Both the position numbers and the translations under genes were made by a program. The notes beneath the pieces are model-generated. The model had not been told where the DNA came from. It was given only the letters and a program-made list of their open reading frames with translations, and made no database searches. Below, piece by piece: positions 35,901 through 46,608 of a DNA stretch of 64,000 nucleotides. Source of the DNA: Calamus simplicifolius (taxonomy: Eukaryota; Streptophyta; Magnoliopsida; Arecales; Arecaceae); contig UESW01003900.1 in assembly GCA_900491605.1 (NCBI GenBank), forward strand, positions 225,759 to 289,758. Reading direction: 5' to 3'. How positions within the stretch are numbered: the first letter of the stretch is position 1; the number at the start of each line of letters is the position of its first letter.

Positions 35901-36090
35901 TTATCTAAATTTTACCAAATCCCATAATCTGACCTTTACCATTATCTCCAAAAGTGACAACTCCTCCTCTTTTATCTTCAAGGGTGATGAATTGATCCTT
36001 GTCACCCGTCATGTGTCTTGAGTAGCTGCTATCAAGATACCATTTTCGTTTTGATCTTTTGGCCGCAAGACACTCCTGCAAAGTGATCAA
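32966..36090 (-). pseudogene. pol of element D: protease, integrase, reverse transcriptase, RNase H
   Basis: Protease has WYLDSSYSRHMTGDKDQF, in which the glycine of the usual D-S-G triad is a serine. The GAG-pre-integrase motif LWHRRLGHAS lies near 35625. The integrase (35445-35026) is one open frame with MDLFGP, LRSDHGTEFE and NGVVERKNR. Reverse transcriptase shows NKARVVEKGYNQEEGIDF, QMDVKSAFLN and QIYIDDIVFGA near 33900. RNase H ends in SEERFCYLRGELGICDPL with the stop at 32966. Frame breaks lie near 35890, 35500, 35025, 34330, 33960, 33740 and 33360. It is inactive, but in several stretches it keeps longer frames than C. Confidence 0.88.
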
Positions 36091-36099
36091 ACTTTTTGT

Positions 36100-37737
36100 T
36101 TAGGTACCCAAGCTTTCTTGGGTCCTTCATAGTTAGTAGCAATAAAGATTGTTCCTTTTGGAACCCATATTTTCCTTCCTTTACTGCTTAAATTCTTGTT
36201 GATTTTCTTAAAATTTCATTCAAAGGCTTTGTGTCCCTTTTTGTTACAACAATGACATGAAACTTCATTTTTATCTTGTTCTTTTCTAAAAAAGTTTTTG
36301 ACATACTTTTGTTTTATATTAGGCCTATAACCTAATCCAGCCTTATCAATATAGCTCTTTGATTACTCAATAATAAATTAAATTTTTTAGAACTATATGT
36401 AAATTTATTAACTATATTTTTGTATTTATCAACTTCCTTCTTTAATCTATCATTTTCATTGGAAATTGATCCTTTTTCTTCAATCAAGACTTCATTTTCT
36501 GATTTCAATTTTTCAACTTCATGAGTAAGATTATCTTTTTCTTTGACAAGATTTAGATTATCATTTTTTAATGATTTATTTTTCTTTTTCAAGGCTTAAA
36601 AATCATCAACTAGTTCATTGAATGCTTCAAAAAATTCTTCAAAAGTAAAGTCATTAGCTTCGATACTTAGCTCATCATCCTCTGTTGCCACAAGACAGAT
36701 GTTTGCAACTTCCTTTTGTTCCTCCTCGGAAGAGGATTCATCGCTGTCGCTCCATATTGCAATGTATGCCTTTTTCTTCTTCTTGTAGGTCTTTTTTAAT
36801 TGAGAACAATCATATCTAAAGTGCCCAGTTTCTTACACTCATAGCAAATTAGGGGGTCTTTCTCTTTGTCTTTGTCCTTGTCCTTTTCTTTTTCTTTTTC
36901 GCCTTCCATCTTAATTCACGATTTCCTTTTATGAAAGGGTTTCCTTCTTCTCATGAATTTCTTGAACTTTCTAGCAAGAAGAGCTGTCTCTTCATCATCT
37001 TCATTCTCACTACTGCTTTCCTCAATTTCTACAGCCTTAAGAGCTATAGTCTTCTTCTTTTTAACTTCTTCCTCTATGTGCTGCTTCATGGTTAACTCAT
37101 GGATCATTAGTGATCCAAGTAGCTCCACCAAAGGTAAAGTGTTGAGGTCCTTGGCTTCTTGGATTGCTGTCACCTTTGCTTCCCATGTCCTTGGAAGTGA
37201 CCTAAGAATTTTACGAACTAATTCAGAGTTAGTGTAGGTCTTGCCAAGACTTTTTAGACCATTTACAATATCAGTGAATCTAGTATACATGCATGCTATA
37301 GTTTTAGTTTGTTCCATGCTAAACAATTCATACTTATGAACAAGAATATTAATCTTAGATTCTTTAACTTGATTTGTACCCTCATGGGTAACCTCTAATC
37401 TATCCCATATTTCTTTTATAGAATTACATGTAGAGATACGATTAAATTCATTTGCATCTAAGGAACAATATAAAACATTCATGGCCTTAGAATTGAGCTG
37501 AGCCATTTTCTTATCATTATCATTCCAATCCCTTTCGGGCTTAGGAACAATAGAACCATCAATCATGTGTATGGGTGTACTAGGTCCATTAATTATGACA
37601 CTCCATAATTCATAATTTGAAGCTTGAATGAATATCCTCATTCTTGCTTTTCAATATGAATAGTTGGAACCATTAAACAAAGAAGGTCTATTAGTAGAAT
37701 GACCTTCAGCAAATGAAGATCCAGCTTGAGCTGCCAT
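36100..37737 (-). pseudogene. gag of element D, with coiled coil
   Basis: The start MAAQAGSSFAEGHSTNRPSL is followed by NYSY and a stop where C has Trp. A 241-codon frame (37641-36916) then includes PKPERDWNDNDKKMAQLNSK, LYCSLDANEFNRIS and LGKTYTNSELVRKILRSLP. The CCHC knuckle near 36830 (CYEC) is split by a one-base shift. A Lys/Glu-rich coiled coil lies at 36592-36332 (LKNDNLNLVKEKDNLTHEVE and onward), between knuckle and protease. Element C lacks this coiled-coil segment. Confidence 0.82.
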
Positions 37738-37785
37738 TTGGATCTTTAGCTCTTGATCGTATGATCAAATAAACAATGAGCACTT

Positions 37786-37797
37786 GCTCTGATACCA
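37786..37797 (-). promoter_or_regulatory. Primer binding site of element D (initiator tRNA-Met type)
   Basis: The minus strand reads TGGTATCAGAGC, as in element C, two bases from the LTR end. Confidence 0.9.
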
Positions 37798-37799
37798 AT

Positions 37800-39344
37800 T
37801 GTTGGCCCAGATGGTAACCCAAGAGGGGGGGGGGGTGAATTGGATTCTTTTAAAAAAATTAATACATTAAAACTTAAAACCAAATTTCACAAAGATTAAG
37901 TATGCTAGAGAATGAAGCAATAATTTAAAGCACAGTAAGAGAGAGAGATAGAGACAAGAGCACGACAAACACAAGATATTTATAGTGGTTCGGTGTATCC
38001 AACACCTACGTCCACTCCCAAGCAACCCTTGGGTCCACACTATAATTCACTAATTACAGTTGAGTTGTTTTACAAGCTCACAACTCCAACTTGTTGTTTT
38101 ACACGGGGTCACAATAAACCCAGCCAGTTTTTTGGGCTCACCAATACAAAACCCAAACCCAAGCTAATCTAGCTTGTTCCCGAGGTAAACTACCTCAACT
38201 AATTCAATCCCCCTGATTGAATTAGCAAACACCAAATTGATTTAAAGTTTACAACAATGCAAAGCTCCTTAAACGAGCAAATAAGCAATATAAGTAAGCA
38301 AAGATTAGAAAAGCCTGTTTGAAGCGAATTTGATGTGAGCTTTTCTTCTTTTCCTCTTCTCTCTTGAAGGGTTGAATCAGGCCTCAGCTCAGATTCTTCA
38401 CAAGGATTGCAGATGAGATGTTAGGAAAATCAAGGCTTTTGCTCTCTTTTTCTTCACTTGAGAAATACTCTGATTTTGAGCTTGAATGCTTTGGATTTCT
38501 CTTTGAGCTTTCTAGAGTTGATGGATTTAAACTTTGACTCTTTCTTCTTTGATTTCTTGCTCAAGACTTCTCAGATTTTTCAATTTATTTTCTCTCTATT
38601 TTTTTGTCTCTTTTTTTTTTAAACGGACGGTCTCCCTTTTTATAGATTCTCCTTAATCCATGATTAGGTGAAAAATTAGCCATTATTTCTGTCCTTGGAT
38701 TCCTCCTACACACAAGAAAAGTAGCCGTTAGAGATTAGGTGAGAAAATGTTACCATTGGAGGCCGTTCTGACATTTTAAAAATCCGTTCCTGATAGGTTG
38801 GAGTCGGCTCCCACTTTTCAGGTGTCGGCTCCAAGTCGAGTATCTAAAATAGAAAGTAAAAGTTTGTTGAGGAGTCAGCTCCAAAAAAGTTGAGTGTCAA
38901 CTCGCCACTTTCGGGTGTCGACTCCGGACTCCATAAGGTGTTGGCTCTAGAAATGCTCAAGAAAACACTCTCTATACTCAGGTTAGAGTCGGCTCCAGAG
39001 ACTGTAAGTGTCGGCTCCCGAAAACTTGGTGTCGACTCCGGAAACTGAAATAGAATAATCTTTTTGATGTCTCAGATTGGAGTTGGCTCCGAAACTCTGG
39101 GTGTCGACTCCATACCGTGCCAAAAATTAGGAAAACATCTGATCCGCCATGGGGTCGGCTTCAAACCAACTAGGTGTCGACTCTAGGCTCTGAATTTTAA
39201 AAAATACTTCTGGCATTTGATTGAAAACAAGGTTCTTTATACATTTTGATTGATCAAATATTTTAATGCCTGAAACCCTTGTTAAAACATAATGGATATA
39301 CTCATGTCATTTATTAATCATCAAAATCAATAATTGGGTCAACA
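37800..39344 (-). repeat. 5' LTR of element D
   Basis: 1545 bases with TGTTGGCCC at the left end and GGGTCAACA at the right end on the plus strand. About thirteen GTCGACTCC/GTCGGCTCC-type motifs lie at 38800-39190. Only blocks such as TATAGTGGTTCGGTGTATCC align easily with the LTRs of C. The right flank is GGAGC, inside element E. Confidence 0.87.
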
Positions 39345-39517
39345 GGAGCCTTTAGGTCTTAACCGCCTCAGGGGCACCTCCGTGCCGAGGCCGAGTGGTG
39401 TCCCATGGGCTGCGATGCTGGCGACCTCCTTTTATGAGAATTGGTCCTTGGATGCAAGGGAGAGCAGGCTGTGACACTGGAAGGGACCTCTTTATTGCTT
39501 GTATTCTGGGGGATACA

Positions 39518-42500
39518 TCATTGATAATATCGGCGAAGGTTATCCACATTCCAGGTACGCTGAATGGATTGTCCGCTGAGCTCTTCCAGCCTGTATGCCC
39601 TCCGGTGTAGTGTCTCGGCGATGCGGTAAGGACCCTTCCAGTTGGGGGACAGTTTGCCCCCCTCTGTAGGCTTAGATACCTCAGCCTTTCTTAAAACCAG
39701 ATCTCCCTGGCGGAAGACTTTAGGACGAACCCGGGCGTTGTAGTATTTGGCTGCCTGTTGATGGAAGGCCGCCATATGCATCCTTGCCCGGTCGTGTGCC
39801 TCGTCGATAAAGTCCAGGCTGGCCCGTATCAATGTGGAGTTGTCTTCTTCATTGAAGGACTCCACGCGTGGACTGGGCAGTCCGATCTCAACATGGATGA
39901 CAGCCTCAGATCCAAAAATGAGACTGAAGGGAGTCTCGCCCATCGGGGCTCTAGGAGTCGTGTGGTAAGCCCATATCATGCTGGGGAGCTCCTCCATCCA
40001 TTGATCCTTGGATCCATCCAGCTTGGTCCTGAGCCCCCTGAGAATGGTGCGGTTCATGACCTCGGCCTCCCCATTGGTCTGGGGGTGGCTGACAGAGGTG
40101 AATCGATGGTGGATACTCAGCTCGCTACAAAAAGCCTTGAATGCTTCATTGTTAAATTGGCGACCATTGTTCGTGACGAGGGTGTGAGGTAGGCCAAAAT
40201 GACATATGATTGACTTCCAGAAGAAGGCTTTGACTTTACTCTCGATGATCTTAGCCAGTGCCTCGACCTCGACCCACTTGGAAAAGTAGTCGATGGCTAC
40301 TAGTAAGAATCTTCACTGTCCCGAGGCTGGGGGGAACGGCCCAAGGATGTCCATTCTCCACTGAGCGAAAGGCCAAGGGACTGAGAGTGGGTTGAGCGGG
40401 GTGGACGGCGGATGCTGAATGTGTGCGTGGCGCTGGCAACTATCGCACTTCTGAACTAACTTGGCAGCATCCTCTCTCATGGTGAGCCAAAAATATCCCT
40501 GACGGAGGGCCTTCTGGGCTAGGGACCTACCCCCTAGATGATTTCCGCAGATGCCTTCATGGATTTCTCTAAGGATGTAGTCGGCATCGGTGGGTCCTAC
40601 ACATTTGAGCAAAGGGTAGGAGAATGACCTTCTGTACATGCGTCCGTCTAGGAGAACGAACTTGGAGGCCCTCCACTTGAGTAGCTTGGCTTCATTGCGG
40701 TCATCAGGGAGGGTGTTGTCAGTGAGATAGCGGACGTAGGCATCCATCCATGCAGGCTCGTGGGTGGGCGGGAGGACTCTCTCGCCATCTTCTATGCTGG
40801 GCCTTTCTAAGTATTCAATGTAGGCGTCCCTTACGATGCCATCGGCGGAGGTAGCCAGGCGGGAAAGGATGTCGGCCTTGGCATTTTCACTCCGGAGGAT
40901 GTAACTAATGCTGAAATAAGCTAACGGGGAGACCAAGAGCCGAACCTTGCTCAGGTACTGAGTCATAGCAGGGTCACGCACCTCGTACTCTCCATTGATT
41001 TGCCCAGAGACGAGCTGCGAATCGGTGAAAGCTCTGAGACGCCTTACTCTCAACTCCTGGGCTATCCTCAGCCCTGCTAGCAAAGCTTCATACTCGCCTG
41101 GTTGTTGGTGGCTTCGAACAGAAACCGCAAGGCATATTCCGCTCTCTCTCCAGCTAGCCCGGCAAGAATGAGGCTGGCACCGCTTTCCTGAGAGTTTGAT
41201 GTGCCATCTACATGAAGGATCCAGGATTCTCCATCGTCGCTCGGCTCGGGCTCGTGCTGCTCCACAGAAACCTCCTTGATCTCTTCATCCACCCAAGTGC
41301 ATTCGACCAGAAAGTCGGCTAGGACTTGGGACTTCAAGGCCGGCCGTGCCTGAAAGGAAAGGTCGAATTCCTCTAGCTTGATGGCCCACTTGGCGAGTCG
41401 GCCTGAGGTGTCTGGATGGGCCAGGATGGCTCGGAGGGGCTGGTCTGTGAGCACCACAATAGGATGGACTTAAAATATGGGCAGAGACGTCGGGTGGAGA
41501 CGACCACGGCGAAGATAATTTTCTCGGTCTTGGAGTATCTGACCTCCGCATCGTAAAGCACCATGCTCACGTAATAGACTGGCCTCTGGGTTCCGTCAGC
41601 ATCAAGACGCACCAAGACTGAGCTAACGGCCTCCGAAGAAGCAGCTAGGTAGAGGAAGAGACTCTCCCCATCTCTTGGCTTGGACAAGAGCGGCGGAGAA
41701 GATAGAAACGCCTTTATGCCATCGAGGGCTATCTGGCAATTGTCCGTCCACTCGAAGTTGTTCACCTTCCGCAAGGCCTTGAAGAAGGGCAAGCACCTCT
41801 CTGCCAATTTGGAGAGGAAATGACTTAGAGCCGCCACCCTTCCCGTTAGCCATTGTACTTCCTTCTTGCTGGATGGTGGCCTCATATCGAGAATGGCACT
41901 GATTTTCTCTGGGTTCGCCTCGATCCCTCACTGAGTTACCATAAAACCCAGAAACTTGCCCGCCGTGACCCCGAAGGCGCATTTCTTGGGGTTCAGCTTG
42001 ACTTGGAAGCGGCGGAGGTTGTTGAAGGTTTCCTCTAGATCAAAAACATGATCAGAAGCACGGATGATCTTGGTTAACATGTCATCCACGTAGACCTCCA
42101 TGTTCCGGCCCAACTGATCCTGAAATATCTTGTTCATTAACCTTTGATAGGTCGCCTCTACGTTCTTGAGACCGAAGGGCACACTTTGTAGCAATAAATT
42201 TTCTTTTCTGTCACAAAGGATGTATGCTCTTCATCGTTGAGGTCCATTCTTATTTGATTATATCCGGAGAAGGCATCCATGAAGCTGAGGAGCTCGTGGC
42301 CGGAGGTGGAATCTACCAATTGGTCTATCTTTGGCAGGAGAAAACTGTCTTTCGGACATGCCTTGTTAAGGTCAGTGAAGTCGATGCATATTCTCCAACT
42401 CCCGTTTGCCTTTCGTACCATGACCACATTGGCCAACCAGTTAGGGTAATGCGCTTCTTGGATGTGGCCAACATTGAGCAGTTTGTTGACCTCCTCATCA

Positions 42501-43366
42501 ATGGCTTTTTGCCACTCGGGAGCGAAGCTCCTCTTCCTCTGACGGATTGGACGATGCTTCGGATCAATGTTGAGCTTGTGGGTGATTACTTTTGGAGGGA
42601 TGCCGGGCATGTCAGACGCTGACCAAGCAAAAACGTCTGAGTTAGCCCGCAGGAAGGTTAGGAGGCGATCACGGTCCTCATGGGGGAGGAGTCCGCCAAT
42701 GCGCACGGTCCTCGCCGGATCGTCCCCGAGTGGAAAAGTCAGAAGGTGCTCGGCCGGTTCCCACCTCTTGTCAGATTCCCTAGGATCAATTGCTTCTGGG
42801 ACCGGCTCGACCTCCAAGGGGCTTGACGCTGTGTGATAGCAGGGCAGAACTGAGCCGATCTCACCCTTCATCTCCCCTACTCCTTTACTAGTGGGAAACT
42901 GCATCAGCAGACGCCGGGTGGAGATAACCGCATCCAATAGATTTATGCCTGGGCGCCCGAGAATGGCGTTGTATGCTAAGGGGACCCTCACGACCAAAAA
43001 CTTCATGATCACTGTGCTTTGGCATGGCGGTGTCCCGGCTGTCACAGGCAAAGATATCTCGCCTTCAACCCTTACCGAATCTTCGGTGAACCCAACCAAA
43101 GGGGTTGCCACAGGTTGAAGAGAGTCTAGAGACAATCCCATCCAAACAAAAGCATCGTAAATAAGGATGTCAGCCGAGCTGCCACTATCAACTAATATCC
43201 TTTTTACAGGGTACCTGGCGATCGTCATAGAGACGGCAATGCCTTCATTGTTTACATTCTCAATATTCGCCGATCCCCCCCCCCCCAAGACTATATTACC
43301 CGGCACCTCCTCCCCTCTCGACCGCTTAGATGCGGAGGCCGCTCCCCAGGATACCATTCCAACCAT
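39518..43366 (-). pseudogene. pol of element E: protease, reverse transcriptase, two RNase H domains, integrase
   Basis: Protease has ILVDSGSSADILIYDAF near 43190. Reverse transcriptase has WRICIDFTDLNKACPKD, FMDAFSGYNQIRM and, after a shift near 42190, MEVYVDDMLTK near 42090. The first RNase H spans about 41900-41380 (LYLAASSEAVSSVLVRLD). The second begins WILHVDGTSNSQESGASL near 41225 and continues FTDSQLVSGQINGEYEV near 41020. The integrase has an H-H-C-C head (EGICGNHLGG, KCDSCQRHAH), the core start WRMDILGPFPP, and the tail WKGPYRIAETL to RTWNVDNLRRYYQ. The second catalytic Asp reads Asn (VTNNGRQF near 40165). Shifts lie near 42190, 41460, 41080 and 40313. A C run at about 43275-43287 marks a likely slippage site near the gag-protease join. 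Confidence 0.88.
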
Positions 43367-44928
43367 CCGCTCCGTAGGGGTGTTGTCACCGTGGCCTGAG
43401 CGAGCGGGGGTCCCATAAGTGCCGGCGGTGGCTGCGGTGCCTTTTGGACATACTTGCCGAGGTAGCCCCGCTGGATGATCTCCTCGATAGCCTGCTTCAG
43501 ACTGTAGCAGATGTCGGTATCATGGCCATAATCCCAGTGGAATCGGTAGTAACGGCTCTTGTCGCAGGGAAGACTTTTCTTCATGGGAGGAGGGCGCTGG
43601 AGATAAGGCTCGTCCTCGATTTTCATCAGGATATGGGATCGAGGGGCGAGAAGGGGTGTGAGCTTGCTCTCATCGGGGATGGGGCTTCGATGCTTGTTGT
43701 CAGACCGACGAGATGGGTCAGACCGCCGGTGATAAGGGGGTTCGCTAGGCTGGGGCGTGCAGGCTTGTGGCTCGAGCTTCTTGAGGATTCCCGACGAGTG
43801 AGGTCGGCCTCATCCACACGGATGTACTTCTAGGCTTAGAGGAGGAGGTCGGAGTAGGAACTTGGGGGCTTCTTGTCTAGAGAAAAGGTGAAGCGGGACG
43901 GGAGGAGTCCCCGCTTCAGCGCCAGCATAGCCACCGCGTCGTCGAGATGATAAACTTCGAGGGCGGCGGTTTTGAACCGGGACACAAAGTCCCGTAGCGG
44001 CTCTCCCTCCTTCTGGCGCACTGAGAAGAGGCTGTCTGCAACTCTTGGGATGCACCGGCACGCGTCGAAATGAGCCAGAAAAGCCCTTTCCAGCTCTCAA
44101 AAAGAGTCGATGCTGTGAGGGGATAGACGCGAGTGCCAGGCATGAGCGGCTTTCCGTAGAGTGGCAGGGAAAGCCTTGCAGAGAAGGGCATCTGAGGCAC
44201 CCTAGACTTGCATCATGGATTTGTAGCTCTCGAGGTGGTCGAGAGGATCCGTCGTGCCATCGTACGGATCTATCTGGGGGAATCAAATCTAGAAGGAACA
44301 GGCTCCTCTAGTATTCGGCGAGTGTAAGGAGGATGGGTGTCATATTCTTCCTCTGGTTGATTGTTGATCTTCCTGGCGAGCTCATCTAGTCACCGGTTGT
44401 ACTCGTCTAGGTGCTCATCCGCCTGGCGGCTGATTGTCGGGGCTCTCCGAGATGGCTCGGAGGATGAAGAAGAGGAAGAAGAAGAAGGAGGAGGAGAATG
44501 ATGCAGAAAGTGGGATTTCCGCTTTGGCTCCTCCTGTCGGTGCGGCTCTGGAGGGAACTTGCTCGGGCCGCAATCAGGGGATCGCAGCCGTTTGGGGGGC
44601 TCACGGTGGGGCTTCCTTGGAGAAGTCGGGCGACAACCGGTCTCTCGCTGAGGAGAGCATCCCCTTGTAGATTGCTGACAAGCAGGAGGAGCGGTCTGAT
44701 GTTAGGTGGCCATGGACTGCTGCTGCTGAAGTCCATAGACCATAGTGGTGAGGGTCTGAACTTGTCGAGTGAGAGTTGCCAGCTGCTCCGCAGCCGGGGC
44801 AATCGCTTCCGGTTGAGGTGAAACGATGGAAGGATCAGTGGCAGGGAGGTTGGCCTCCTGCTGCTTAGACGGGGAAAGTTTCCCCCTAGGGTGACCGACT
44901 GAGGCATCCTGAGCTCGTGTCATCACCA
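43367..44928 (-). pseudogene. gag of element E
   Basis: The start MVMTRAQDASVGHPRGK lies about 65 bases from the primer site. A coiled segment LTRQVQTLTTMVYGLQQQQ follows, then a stop and shifts. The capsid-like part shows WHSRLSPHSI and VRQKEGEPLRDFVSRFKTAA near 44010. The end (43626-43400) carries KSRYYRFHWDYGHDTDIC and IEEIIQRGYLGKYV, the conserved Tat-type C-x-x-H-like gag tail. In life this would form the particle that packages element RNA. Confidence 0.78.
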
Positions 44929-44991
44929 TTGTTGGGAGGGGGAGAGAAATAAACTGTAGGGTTTGGACCTCCTTTGTCTGCCTTAGTTTTT

Positions 44992-45010
44992 CCCCTTCTT
45001 GGCGCGCCAA
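44992..45010 (-). promoter_or_regulatory. Primer binding site of element E
   Basis: The minus strand reads TTGGCGCGCCAAGAAGGGG two bases after the LTR ends in CATCATCA. GGCGCGCC within it is palindromic. Confidence 0.7.
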
Positions 45011-45012
45011 TC

Positions 45013-46608
45013 TGATGATGTCTGATCACTGGCCCTGAACATCAGGAGAAGAGAGCTGCTTAATTTTCCGTCCTTCGCCTGATCGGATGGCCTGCAAAAA
45101 GTCCCAAGACTGGAGGGAAGCTCCAGTGAGGACCCTACGACGCTCAAGTCAGTAACAGGGGTCACAGCTGAGGAAGAGCTCAGACGAGCTATGGGAGAAA
45201 AAAAATGAGTCCTCATAAAGATAGGAATTTCTTTCTGGGTATCAGGGTAGCAAGTGTACGAGTTTGCGTTACCTTATTCTTGAGTGGACCTTCCCTTTTG
45301 TAGGGGGTTGACCCCTGTGCGACCACGTGGAGTTTCGTGAGAAAGGAATGTCCGCGGGGTTTGTGAGGGTTGTGTGAATCTTGGCTGGTTGGTGGGTCCT
45401 GTCCCATCGAAGGAGGAGAAAAATGGCGGTTGGTGAGCCACATCCTATCAGTCAGGAGAAAAACGGTGGTTGGTGAGCCACGTCCTATCAGTCAGCGGGG
45501 CTGACAGATAGTTAGGTCCAGTCCCATTAGCGGCGTGGCCAGCGGGTAGTTGGGCCTGGGGATGCCAGGTGGCGTGGGTCAAAAGGACGGCAGCGCAAAT
45601 AGCCAGGACTGTTCTGGGTCCGTCCTGAAGGTGCGGGGGCGGGGTCGACCAGGGATGGTCGAGGCCGACATGGCTGGCTCGGAGAAGCTGGGACCAGAGG
45701 GGCCGACCTGAGAAGGTCGGGGCCGACTTGGCCGACTTGGACGACTTGGAGGTGCCGGGGCCGAGCGGGGCCGACCTGAGAAGGTCGGGGCCGACCTGAG
45801 AAGGTCGGGGCCTACTTGGCTGACTTGGATGACTTGGAGATGTCGGGGCCAAGCGGGGCCAACCTGGGAAGGTCAGGGCCAACTCGGCCGACTTGGAGGT
45901 GCCAGGGCCGAGCGGGGCCGACTTGGCCGACTTGGACGACTTGAAGATGTCGGGGCCAAGCGGGGCCATTCTAAGAAGGTCGGGGCCGACTCGGCTGACT
46001 TGGAAGTGCCAGGGCCGAGCAGGGCTGACCTGAGAAGGTCGGGGCCGACTTGGCCGACTTGGATGACTTGGAGATGCCAAGGCCAAGCGGAGCCAACCTG
46101 GGAAGGTTGAGGCCGACTCAACCGACTTGGAAGTGCCGGGACTGAGCGGGGCCGACCTGAGAAGGTCGGGGCCGACTTGGCCGACTTGGATGACTTGGAG
46201 ATGCCGGGGCCGAGCGGGGCCGACCTAAGAAGGTTGGGGCCAACTCGGCCGACTTGGAGGTGTCGGGGCCGAGCAGGATCGACCTGAGAAGGTCGGGGCC
46301 GACTTGGCTGACTTGGACGACTTGGAGATGCCGGGGTCGAGTGGGGCCGACCTAAGAAGGTCGGGGCCGACTCTGCTGACTTGGAAGTGCCGGGCCGAGC
46401 GAGGCCAACCTGGGAAGGCCGGGGCCGACTTGGCCGACTTGGATGACTTAGAGATGCCGGGGCCGAGCGGGGCCGACCTGAGAAGGTCGGGGCCGAGCGG
46501 GACCGACCTGAGAAGGTCGGGACCGACTCGGCCGACTTGGAGGTGCCAGGGCCGTCTTAAGGTTTCGATTTTGCCATAATTATCCTTGTGGCTGCGTCAG
46601 CCACATCA
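45013..46608 (-). repeat. 5' LTR of element E
   Basis: About 1.6 kb. On the minus strand it starts TGATGTGGCTGACGC (or three bases earlier, at 46611) and ends ACATCATCA. The start resembles the LTR start of element B (TGATGTGGCTGATCC), but the bodies differ. The middle is a GC-rich minisatellite. Confidence 0.75.
45650..46555 (-). repeat. GC-rich minisatellite in the LTR of element E
   Basis: Plus-strand phrases GAGCGGGGCCGACCTGAGAA, GGTCGGGGCCGACTTGGCCG and ACTTGGATGACTTGGAGATG recur about nine times with a complex period of roughly 65-120 bp. CCGACCTGAGAAGGTCGG in most units can fold into a short hairpin. Open frames in both directions are repeat artefacts. Confidence 0.9.

Larger units (their letters stand above)
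30975..39344 (-). mobile_element. Element D: second, diverged SIRE-like Copia element lacking its own 3' end
   Basis: It has a 5' LTR (37800-39344), initiator-Met primer site, gag, pol, spacer array and accessory ORF, in the same order as C. Its LTR differs strongly from the two LTRs of C in length and sequence, so the middle LTR does not belong to it. The interior stops at 30975, just after the accessory ORF. The polypurine tract and its own 3' LTR are missing. Confidence 0.85.
39345..46608 (-). mobile_element. Element E: Tat-lineage Gypsy retrotransposon, 3' end missing
   Basis: Minus-strand order is LTR, primer site, gag, protease, reverse transcriptase, RNase H, a second RNase H-like domain and integrase. 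The second RNase H is the mark of the plant Tat group. The element ends at 39345, about 170 bases beyond the integrase stop, where the Copia array begins. Its 3' LTR, and any accessory gene, are absent from the window. Confidence 0.85.

Noticed and set aside
25306..36090. Treating the minus-strand frames of C and D as intact host genes
   Set aside because: All blocks are Copia domains in element order, with frameshifts and stops in each.
45448..46579. Open frames rich in Pro/Ser/Arg or Gly/Asp in the 45.4-46.6 kb region
   Set aside because: They are translations of the GC-rich LTR minisatellite of element E.
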